Assembly: GCA_029213025.1 (NCBI GenBank)
Contig: JARGOZ010000063.1
Span: 1 to 36,416, forward strand
DNA length: 36,416 bases
Direction: 5' to 3'
From: Verrucomicrobiales bacterium
GTDB lineage: Bacteria > Verrucomicrobiota > Verrucomicrobiia > Verrucomicrobiales > DEV007
Shown here: positions 23,416-30,378 of the stretch, in pieces
How the letters are laid out: each line of letters begins with the position of its first letter
Numbering within the stretch: the stretch's first letter is position 1
Notes under the pieces: model-generated
Told to the model about the DNA's origin: nothing
Databases searched by the model: none
Seen by the model: only the letters and a program-made list of their open reading frames with translations
Made by a program: the position numbers and the translations under genes

Positions 23416-25428
23416 CTACGGCTCGATCCAAAGCAGGTACGCTTTGGAGGGATCTTTGCCAAGACGCAGATAAAACGCTTCCGCAGGCAGGTTTTTCAGC
23501 CTGGAAAGGGCTGCGCCGATTTTCGGTTCAGATAGATCAAAGTCATCAATGATCAAATGCCAGTCACCATCCCCGGTTTGATACATGGGAGGCGAGACGG
23601 TTTCCCCGCCCTTGATGGCGATCACTCCCTTGCGAAGGTGGCGGTCGACCAGAAAACCGTTCACACTGGAGACCCACAATTCGTTGCTCGAACTCAGAGC
23701 CAATAGAAACGGAGTGTCCGAAATCCCGATCGCCGTTATATCACGGTCAAACTCCACAGGCAGCTCCAGCTCACCGCTTTCCCCCCAGGCCAGCACTGAT
23801 CCATCGATTTTCAGGACTGCTGATAACCGACTGCCGGTAGCGATGGCCCGAACGTTGGCTAAATCTTCGGGATCAGGTTTAGGCCAGGGTAAATCCGAAC
23901 GGTCGTAACCATGCCCCCACGGCACCGCTTCTCCGGTATTAAGTAGTAGCAACCCATTGGTTTTCGAAACCGCCACATCAATCACCGGATGGTTTACCTG
24001 AGGTATGTCTCCTATCGTGAGATACCCGGGCCAGGAGTGAGCAGGAATGGCGATACCATCCTGGTTGATGTAGATCAAATTATACTCTGGACCGCAGCGT
24101 TGTCCGATACGATGAATGCGCGACTGCTTTTTGACCGCGGGAAAGGTCGTTACCGTTTCGCCATTGGCTCTAAGCGCGGCACATTGCCCGCCTGAGTTGT
24201 ACTTACCAATCACCTGAACGAAGTCATTCATCCCTTCAAAGGCACTCAGATCCACGGGGGGGTCTTTCAGTTCTTCACTCATGTTGAAGATTCGCATGCG
24301 GCCCGGCCTGGTTGTCAGGGGAATCGGGCTGAGCTTTCCTGATCGGGCCGGCGCCGCTACTTTGGTACCGATTTTACCTGAATCGCCCCCTTCCTTTTCA
24401 GGATTCGAAAGCAGCCAGGTGAAGATCGCCGCCACAGCAATAAGTAGCATCGCAATTACCAAAGACATAGGCAGCATCGATTTAGAACCCTTTTTCTGTT
24501 TATTGGTCTGATCAATCGCACTGAACAATTCGGTGACATCGCCAAACCGCTGTGCCGGATCCCTGGCCAGCGCCTTCATGACAGCAGTGTTGAGATTCGG
24601 GTTCAACCTGGGAAGGGTTTCCGATGGCGTTGGAAAGTCGCCCTGAGGCAGTTGGCCGGTCAACAATTGGTAAAGTACTACTCCGAGCGAATAGACATCG
24701 CAGCGTTTATCGTCCGTCTCGCCATCCATTAACCGCTCTGGAGCCATATACTGAAAGGTGCCTATCGTTGTTCCAGTAGCTGTCAGTGATGAATCGGCTG
24801 GGGAGGTGAGGAATTTTGCGATGCCAAAATCTGTAATCTTTACTCGACCGTCAATACTGAGAAGTATGTTTGCCGGCTTGATATCGCGATGACAAATCCC
24901 TTCGTTATGGGCGAATTGAATGGCTTCACAGATCTGGGGTATAAGCTCCAGCGCGTCAATTTTCTCAAGCCCGCCCTCAGCCATCAGTTGCCTGAGATCA
25001 CTGCCATCAACATATTCCATCACAAAATAATAGAATCCATTGCGTTCCCCGAAATCATATATCTTGACGATATTGGGATGGTCGAGCCGTGCCATAGCCC
25101 TGGCCTCGCGCTCGAAACGGGAAATAAACGCAGGGACCTCATACAGCGCCGGGCTCATAATCTTGATTGCCACAACTCGGTCAAGTTTAGGTTGGCGAAC
25201 CTGATAAACAGCTCCCATCGCGCCCGCACCGAGCAGGGATATGACCTCAAACTCCGGGAAAAGTTTCTTCACATCTGCCAGATCCACCACTGAAGTTGTC
25301 GAGTCCGGCTCTTTTTTTGACCTGATAATACCACCCAGCAGGCACTTCCCGCACACCGGCGAATCCATCATCGTCAGCAACGGGGCCCCACATTTTTCGC
25401 ATAAGGGAGGGTGACCCTGATCTGTCAT
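23416..25428 (-). CDS. Zinc-ribbon / Ser-Thr protein kinase / RCC1-like propeller fusion
   Basis: A 670-residue product from ATG 25428. A zinc ribbon (C10, C13, C26, C29) precedes a complete PknB-type kinase domain (about 58-320). The kinase has the glycine loop GAGAMGAVYQV, VAIKIM, HRDIKPANIL, DFGIAKF, APERLMDG and DVYSLGVVLYQLLTG. One membrane helix (SLVIAMLLIAVAAIFTWLL) follows. The extracytoplasmic ~330 residues include RCC1-like units (VIDVAVSKTNGLLLLNTGEAVPWG, VRAIATGSRLSAVLKIDGSVLAWG). All catalytic residues are present, so the kinase is probably active, with the propeller as sensor or ligand binder. The downstream LRR-like membrane protein could be a partner. Bases 25429-25603 upstream show no gene or clear promoter. 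Confidence 0.92.
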   Translation of the reverse strand: MTDQGHPPLCEKCGAPLLTMMDSPVCGKCLLGGIIRSKKEPDSTTSVVDLADVKKLFPEFEVISLLGAGAMGAVYQVRQPKLDRVVAIKIMSPALYEVPAFISRFEREARAMARLDHPNIVKIYDFGERNGFYYFVMEYVDGSDLRQLMAEGGLEKIDALELIPQICEAIQFAHNEGICHRDIKPANILLSIDGRVKITDFGIAKFLTSPADSSLTATGTTIGTFQYMAPERLMDGETDDKRCDVYSLGVVLYQLLTGQLPQGDFPTPSETLPRLNPNLNTAVMKALARDPAQRFGDVTELFSAIDQTNKQKKGSKSMLPMSLVIAMLLIAVAAIFTWLLSNPEKEGGDSGKIGTKVAAPARSGKLSPIPLTTRPGRMRIFNMSEELKDPPVDLSAFEGMNDFVQVIGKYNSGGQCAALRANGETVTTFPAVKKQSRIHRIGQRCGPEYNLIYINQDGIAIPAHSWPGYLTIGDIPQVNHPVIDVAVSKTNGLLLLNTGEAVPWGHGYDRSDLPWPKPDPEDLANVRAIATGSRLSAVLKIDGSVLAWGESGELELPVEFDRDITAIGISDTPFLLALSSSNELWVSSVNGFLVDRHLRKGVIAIKGGETVSPPMYQTGDGDWHLIIDDFDLSEPKIGAALSRLKNLPAEAFYLRLGKDPSKAYLLWIEP

Positions 25429-25603
25429 CAACCACAGGCTAACAAATAAAAAAACCGAAGTCACCAATTGAGTCGAAATATATCAGAGGGTCGAAACGGA
25501 AGTTGTATTTATCAATCCGCCCAATTTTGTCAGGCAATCATTCCATTCTCCGTCCGGGATGATCATTAACTGAGTAGATCTGATTCAATTTTCATCCGGG
25601 CTT

Positions 25604-25985
25604 GATCAATACCCGGCACAGCCTCGCATCTACATTCCGCGAGGTCGACACGCTCTATGTGGATGCGAACGTGAGGGAGTATCGTTTCATCGGTCCGGCG
25701 CACTGGGCTTGATCAATACTCGGCACAGCCTCGCATCTACATTCCGCCGGGCCGACAGGCTCCATGTGGATGCGAACGTGAGGGAGTATCGTTTCATCGG
25801 TCCGACGTACCGGGCCTGATCAATACTCGGCACAGCCTCGCATCTACATTCCGCGGGGTCGACACGCTCCATGTGGATGCGACCGTGAGGGAGTATCGTT
25901 TCATCGGTCCTACGCACCGGGCCTGATCAATACCCGGCACAGCCTCGCATCCACATTTCTCCGGGTCGACAAGCTACCCGGCTCG
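25604..25985. repeat. Tandem array of a 107-bp palindromic element (three copies plus a partial fourth)
   Basis: Copies start at 25604, 25711, 25818 and 25925, each exactly 107 bp apart and beginning GATCAATAC. The fourth is cut short after about 60 bp. Each full unit is an imperfect palindrome. An inner stem CGCATCTACAT/ATGTGGATGCG is flanked by an outer stem ATACTC/GAGTAT and a CCTC/GAGG pair. The array lies between the divergent kinase and MnmL-like genes. A diverged start of the same element is at 36385-36416. Frames running through the array are artefacts of the repeat. Confidence 0.92.
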
Positions 25986-26114
25986 AACTGACCCAAAAAA
26001 GGGTGCACATTCAGATTAGCGGCCGCGAATCCCGGTGCCTACCGATTTGCTGTTGTATTCTCTCAACCCTCAATGACATTTTCTAAACGGATTTTATTTT
26101 AGGTATTCAGACTG

Positions 26115-27176
26115 TTGAAAATTGATCATCTCATCGTAGGCCAGGGCCTCGCCGGTTCGCTGCTCGCCTGGCATCTGCTGGCAAAAGGTCGCCGCATTCT
26201 CGTAGTCGATCGCGACGAAGCGGTAACTTCCTCAAAAGTCGCAGCCGGTCTCGCCACCCCCCTCCCCGGAATGCAGTTTTCCCTACCGGATGGATTCGAA
26301 GAAACTCTCGATTTTGCCAAAAAAACCTACTGGGATATCGAGGAAACCATCGGACGCCAGTTCTTTCACCATTGCCGGATTGTCCGGCTGTTTGCGGGAG
26401 ACAAAGAATTCGCAAAATGGAATCAGCGCCTTTCCAACCCGGAACGCACGGAGCGATACCGGGAGTTTCACGATTCACTCCAAATCAATGAAAACTGGTT
26501 CCACGCGGAAAACGGAGGCATCGAATTGAAAAAAGGCGGCTGGCTGAATGTCGCCGATTTTGTCGAAGCACTCCGGATTCACCTGCTCGAACGCCTCGCC
26601 TATGCGATCGGAAAAGTGGATTCGAGAGAAATTCAGAATCTCCCCGATGGCGGAGTGAAATGGAAAAACATCACGGCCGGAAATATCATCTTTTGCGAAG
26701 GCTGGCGGGCTACCGAAAACCATTATTTCGAAGCGATCCCGATGAACAGTGCCCGCGGGGATATTCTGCGTTGCCGGTGTGAAACCATCAAAGACGAACA
26801 ACGGATCATCAACCGCCACGGCTGGCTGCTACCCCTCGGCCACGGGGAATTTCGGGCCGGAGCCAGCTACGATCACGATTTTCAGGACACGGCCCCCACC
26901 GAAGCGGGTCGGAAAATTGTTGAGGAGAAGATCAAAGGCATTTTGCTACCTGAATACGAAGTGATGAGTCACGCCTCAGCCGTGCAACCGATCATTCAGC
27001 GAAGCAGGGTCTTCATGGGCCGCCACCCGGAATTTCCGGACATTGTCTACTTCAACGGGCTGGGCTCCAAAGGAGTCATCAACGCCCCTTTTCAGACTCA
27101 CGCCCTCGTCGAGCATCTGACCGAATCAAAACCACTGCAGGAATCGGTAGACATCCAGAGACATTTCACATTCTAA
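26115..27176 (+). CDS. FAD-dependent DAO-family oxidoreductase, probable MnmL-type tRNA-modification enzyme
   Basis: A 353-residue flavoprotein with the N-terminal dinucleotide-binding motif VGQGLAGSLLAWHLL, acid end VVDRD, and the AAGLATPLPG segment typical of a DAO subgroup common in Bacteroidota and related to the C-terminal domain of MnmC. The C-terminus has ASAVQPIIQRSRVFMGRHP and FNGLGSKGVINAPF, the FAD-contacting region. It has no signal peptide. The next gene, 9 bp downstream, encodes a YtqB/MnmM-type methyltransferase. In Gram-positive bacteria a DAO-family enzyme (MnmL) converts cmnm5U to nm5U and MnmM then methylates it. The adjacency makes that the best reading here, but a general glycine- or amino-acid-oxidase role is not excluded. 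The start is TTG, since no ATG precedes the FAD motif. Confidence 0.85.
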   Translation: MKIDHLIVGQGLAGSLLAWHLLAKGRRILVVDRDEAVTSSKVAAGLATPLPGMQFSLPDGFEETLDFAKKTYWDIEETIGRQFFHHCRIVRLFAGDKEFAKWNQRLSNPERTERYREFHDSLQINENWFHAENGGIELKKGGWLNVADFVEALRIHLLERLAYAIGKVDSREIQNLPDGGVKWKNITAGNIIFCEGWRATENHYFEAIPMNSARGDILRCRCETIKDEQRIINRHGWLLPLGHGEFRAGASYDHDFQDTAPTEAGRKIVEEKIKGILLPEYEVMSHASAVQPIIQRSRVFMGRHPEFPDIVYFNGLGSKGVINAPFQTHALVEHLTESKPLQESVDIQRHFTF

Positions 27177-27185
27177 CTTATTCTG

Positions 27186-27779
27186 ATGGAAGCTTTTTCA
27201 AAGCACCTGCCCAGGGCGGTCCAGCTCGCGCATCTATTGATCCGGTCTCGCCTCAACGAAGGCGACTCTGCCGTCGACGCCACTGTGGGCAACGGCCACG
27301 ATACTCTTTTTCTCGCCAAACTGGTAGGCCCAACCGGAACTGTGACCGGTTTCGATGTCCAGGAATTTGCAATTCGTACTACAGCGGAAAAAACGGCGAA
27401 CCTGCCGCGGATCAACCTTCACCAGACCGGGCACGAAAACGCGGAACAATATATAGAAACGCCGGTTAAAGCAGTGATGTTCAACCTCGGTTATCTGCCC
27501 GGTGCCGAAAAGCAAATCATCACCCGCCCGGGAACAACCCTGCAGGCGCTCGATGTATTTACCCGCAACCTCGCCGAAAATGGTATCATCACTATCGTGC
27601 TATACACCGGTCACGAAGGTGGTCCGGAAGAGGCCGCTGAAATTCGGCAATGGTGCAGTCAGCTTGACCAGACAATCTATACCGTGATCGAATACGGCTT
27701 TGTAAACCAAAAAAACGCTCCACCGTCCCTGATCGCGATAGAAAGAAAAAACCAACCAGTATCCAAATCAACAGATTGA
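27186..27779 (+). CDS. mnmM: MnmM (YtqB)-like SAM-dependent tRNA wobble-uridine methyltransferase
   Basis: A 197-residue class I methyltransferase. SAM motif I is DATVGNGHDTLFLAKL, and VTGFDVQEFAI is the acid loop. FNLGYLPGAEKQIITRPGTT and VLYTGHEGG are the catalytic-core blocks, and YGFVNQKNAPPSLIAIERK is the C-terminus. This follows Bacillus subtilis YtqB, as I remember it, along almost its whole length. YtqB/MnmM methylates nm5U34 to mnm5U34 in tRNAs. The gene follows the DAO-family gene by 9 bp in the same direction, forming an apparent two-gene unit. The annotation rests on motif order and length. The exact tRNA set cannot be seen. Confidence 0.85.
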   Translation: MEAFSKHLPRAVQLAHLLIRSRLNEGDSAVDATVGNGHDTLFLAKLVGPTGTVTGFDVQEFAIRTTAEKTANLPRINLHQTGHENAEQYIETPVKAVMFNLGYLPGAEKQIITRPGTTLQALDVFTRNLAENGIITIVLYTGHEGGPEEAAEIRQWCSQLDQTIYTVIEYGFVNQKNAPPSLIAIERKNQPVSKSTD

Positions 27780-27895
27780 AAACGCTGTTAACTTTGATGT
27801 CGGCCATACTGGTAGTATGGCAGTTGCTACGCGGCAACCCAGAAGGCCGGTTTCCACCGTACTGGAAGATTCAGGAGATGGTGACTCGACGATTC

Positions 27896-28270
27896 CTATT
27901 GCTTACCTTCGGTAGCAGTGGAAGACCGGTGTTCCTCCACGGGTTTTACCGGAGTGGAAAGCTTCAGCCCGGCAATGCCGGCGAGGATCAACGAAACACT
28001 GACAAGGCGCGCCATACCGGCCGACTCCCCAAAAAGTATAATTCCGAGGACCACCGTTCCTACAGCGCCCACGCCCACCCATACGGCGTAGGCGGTTCCT
28101 ACAGGCAGCGACTTCAAAGCGAGGCCAAGCAACCATAGACTGACTACCATCGACAGGATTGTCCCCACAGAAGGCCAAAACCGGGTGAAACCATTTGTAT
28201 ACTTCAATCCAATAGCCCATCCCACTTCAAATAGACCGGCAATTGCCAGAATAAACCACGCTTTTTGCAT
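27896..28270 (-). CDS. sugE: SMR-family guanidinium exporter (Gdx/SugE type)
   Basis: A 124-residue four-helix membrane protein. It begins [30 protein letters not shown], and has [45 protein letters not shown] and a last helix [17 protein letters not shown]. The Glu in LFEVGWA is the proton/substrate-coupling residue. The K-Y-T-x-G-F and [17 protein letters not shown] signatures separate the Gdx/SugE branch (guanidinium/H+ antiport) from the EmrE/Qac branch. ATG 28270 is preferred to TTG 28276. The C-terminal ~17 residues extend beyond the usual end. No guanidine riboswitch was found in the ~100 bases upstream. The 116 bp between this stop and the methyltransferase gene show no gene. Confidence 0.92.
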   Translation of the reverse strand: MQKAWFILAIAGLFEVGWAIGLKYTNGFTRFWPSVGTILSMVVSLWLLGLALKSLPVGTAYAVWVGVGAVGTVVLGIILFGESAGMARLVSVSLILAGIAGLKLSTPVKPVEEHRSSTATEGKQ

Positions 28271-28616
28271 ATTCAATTCGTCCGCGGACAGGCATGTATG
28301 TCGTCAACTGAAACCTTGAGATAAAACTTCGGATAAAAGTTCATCAACTCTGCATAATTGCAGCCAAAGTCGTTGCTTTGCAATGGCTTTGGCTCCTGCC
28401 AAAGCTGATCCTTACCACCGCCGCCGGAGGGTGCGGAGTCAAGCGATCCCGCAGGAGCAACGCGACGAGGACAGCGCTTGACTCCAGGCACCCGGAGGTG
28501 GCACGCGCGAGCCAAAACGCCTGGTCGTAACCTTTGGCTGCCTCGAAGCGCAGCGGTATTCCTGATCTGCTGATTCATCATGAGCCTGCTCGATTTCTCT
28601 TCACTTTTCGTCGATT
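28271..28616. other. Non-coding interval between sugE and the IS110 transposase, with nested inverted repeats
   Basis: No plausible gene is present. GGAGTCAAGCG (28435-28445) and CGCTTGACTCC (28475-28485) form an 11-bp perfect inverted repeat. It is extended by GGGTGC (28429-28434) / GCACCC (28488-28493) across a short bulge. A separate pair, AGCCAAAG (28362-28369) / CTTTGGCT (28387-28394), lies upstream. This could be a REP-like element next to, or part of, the IS110 end. The SugE promoter presumably lies near 28280-28340. Confidence 0.55.
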
Positions 28617-29900
28617 TTACTTTGCCGACTCCGGTTCAGGTTCCGGCCAGCCAACCCGCTCAAACAACAGGGCGATGAAATCGGCTCGTTTTTCGGGTAA
28701 CCCGAGGGCTTTGCGACCCTCTTTGCCTATCTCGCCGGAGAGTTGACAAAACTTGCGCTGCATTGGCTTGCGCTGCTCGATCAGGTCGCTGGATCGCCCC
28801 GATAAGACGTAGTAAAGGGAGTGGGCAAGTTTGCGGGCCACTGCTACTACAGCAACGTTGCGGTTGCCCTTGCGGGCGAACAGACGGAAACCCCATTTGC
28901 CGAGTTGATTGCCTTTTTTAGCCTGGTTGAGTACGCACTGTGCGGCCTGGATAAGCAGACTTCTCATGTCGCTGCGTCCACGGTTGCCGGTCCCGGTTGT
29001 GTAGTCTTTGCCTTTGCCGCTCTTTTTATTGCCCGGATTGAGTCCAAGGTAGGAAACCAGTTTCTCCGGCGTGGCGAAACGCTGAATGTCTCCAACGATA
29101 GCGACGATGGCAAAGGCATTGATCATACCTATACCGACGACGCGCAGGCAACTGAGCATTTGTTTATGGCTGAGCATTTCTTCACAGATCATTCGGTAGT
29201 ATTGGTCGCGCACTTTTTTTGTGTAGTTCATTGATGAGTATAGTTGCTCAAAGATGGCGATCTGAGCGCCGCTCAGATCGAGCTGCTTTTCGACCCACTT
29301 GCGGTTTTTCTCCAGGTGCAGATTGCGATTGCCGGGCCGAATGTTGCGCGCGGTGAGAAAACTCTTCAACTCGTTGTTGGCACGGACGTTGTCGGTCACG
29401 CCTCGGTGATAGGCGTGGAGTAGTTCGCGACGTTCACAGGTCTTTTCGTCAGGCACCCAAACGACTTTAGCCATTCCGGTCAGGTAGCAGCGGGCGATGC
29501 GCTCAGCGGCAGTCTGGTCATTATCGAAGAAGGCATTGGCCACTTTACTGGTCTGGTTACTTTCCACTACAATGCAGGAGAACCCCGCATCGAAGAGTTT
29601 ACCTACGGCGTCAAAGGCGTTGCTGGTTGCCTCGATGATGAGCAGGTGTTGATTCGGATCGAGGTGTCTTTTTGCCCACGCTGCGATGCGCCCGGTCGGT
29701 TGTTCACAGTATCGGGTTTCAACGGTGGCGTCTTTGGCGCGTTTTTTCTGGCGTAATACGGCAGCATCGAAAATATCGGGATGAAGATCGATACCGACCG
29801 GGCAGGGCAGATCGGGTGCATGATTGGGCGCTCCTGTGGAGTTGGCAATCCCCGGATCGCCGACGGTTGATTTGGACTGATTTACTGTGTAGATTTTCAT
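28617..29900 (-). CDS. IS110-family transposase (DEDD/RuvC-like N-domain, Transposase_20 C-domain)
   Basis: A 427-residue product from ATG 29900. The N-terminal RuvC-like domain shows D38 (VGIDLHPD), E90 (LLIIEAT) and D128 (DNDQTAAERIA). The C-terminal domain has RVVGIGMINAFAIVAIVGD, LVSYLGLNPG and GNRGRSDMRSLLIQAA, the last including the Ser region used by this family. The fourth acidic residue, expected three positions after D128 as in D-x-x-D-A, is Ala131 (codon GCC, one change from Asp GAC). The protein may be inactive or a variant. No frameshift or stop interrupts it. Family members use an RNA encoded in the element's non-coding end to choose donor and target. Confidence 0.92.
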   Translation of the reverse strand: MKIYTVNQSKSTVGDPGIANSTGAPNHAPDLPCPVGIDLHPDIFDAAVLRQKKRAKDATVETRYCEQPTGRIAAWAKRHLDPNQHLLIIEATSNAFDAVGKLFDAGFSCIVVESNQTSKVANAFFDNDQTAAERIARCYLTGMAKVVWVPDEKTCERRELLHAYHRGVTDNVRANNELKSFLTARNIRPGNRNLHLEKNRKWVEKQLDLSGAQIAIFEQLYSSMNYTKKVRDQYYRMICEEMLSHKQMLSCLRVVGIGMINAFAIVAIVGDIQRFATPEKLVSYLGLNPGNKKSGKGKDYTTGTGNRGRSDMRSLLIQAAQCVLNQAKKGNQLGKWGFRLFARKGNRNVAVVAVARKLAHSLYYVLSGRSSDLIEQRKPMQRKFCQLSGEIGKEGRKALGLPEKRADFIALLFERVGWPEPEPESAK

Positions 29901-29914
29901 TTGCGGTATAATAT

Positions 29915-30163
29915 AACTGCAACCCGCACGGGACTGATGGGATGGTTGGCAACAAACGGAAAGGTGCATACAGGCATGCGAAGCTCCAGGGCTTCAAGGT
30001 AGTGCCTTCCGCTGGTTAAGGGCTCATTCACTCTTCTGGAGGATTTAACCTCATTGTCCGCAGCGAGCCTCGGTTAATCCCACCTGCTCGTGCTGTTGCA
30101 AGCACTAACGGATAAATGCAATATAACCCCTTCACCGTTCCCCGCCCGTGCGAGTTGCAGTTG
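29915..30163 (-). ncRNA. Candidate IS110 bridge-RNA region upstream of the transposase
   Basis: This ~250-bp region, in the transposase direction, has the features expected of a bridge RNA locus. It is bounded by an 18-bp inverted repeat with one mismatch (29915-29932 and 30146-30163, arm AACTGCAACCCGCACGGG). Inside are two consecutive stem-loops with large or internal loops. One is CCAG/CTGG with nested AAGG/CCTT (29986-30015). The other is GGTTAA/TTAACC with a 25-nt loop (30014-30050). A small hairpin GTGCT/AGCAC lies near 30095. In the IS110 branch typified by IS621 the bridge RNA lies on this side of the gene. The structure was judged by eye. Confidence 0.45.
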
Positions 30164-30378
30164 ACGGCATACATACCACCACCCCACGTTGTTGTTATTC
30201 ACGAATCGTACGAGCTAAGCAGTCATTCCGCAAGAAATTCAGAGGGCAAACCAATCCCCCCTCCCTCGATGAACCGCCTTCATCGGACCCGTTATGCGAT
30301 AGGTCCTTAGCTGGGCCCGGAAGACAGTTAACCTGATCACGGATCGTGCGCTTCATTCAGTTCACGTGAGGTTGGGCG

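Larger units (their letters stand above)
28600..30165 (-). mobile_element. IS110-family insertion sequence (ends not determined)
   Basis: The element comprises one transposase gene and about 260 bp of structured upstream non-coding DNA. IS110 elements lack long terminal inverted repeats and make little or no target duplication, so the exact ends cannot be fixed by eye. The given limits run from just past the transposase stop to the outer arm of the inverted repeat at 30146-30163. Bases 30164-30378 hold no gene. They include a hairpin CGATGAA/TTCATCG (about 30267-30285). Confidence 0.7.

Noticed and set aside
25604..25985. Possible CRISPR array
   Set aside because: Units are 107 bp, repeat along their whole length and are palindromic. 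There are no unique spacers and no cas genes.
27776..28138. Plus-strand frame after the methyltransferase
   Set aside because: Most of it is antisense to the SugE gene. The product lacks any recognisable pattern beyond a chance hydrophobic start.
28271..28370. Guanidine riboswitch upstream of the SugE/Gdx gene
   Set aside because: ACGA tetranucleotides occur near 28290 and 28302, but neither is enclosed by a stable stem as in the guanidine-II type, and no guanidine-I or -III pattern was seen.
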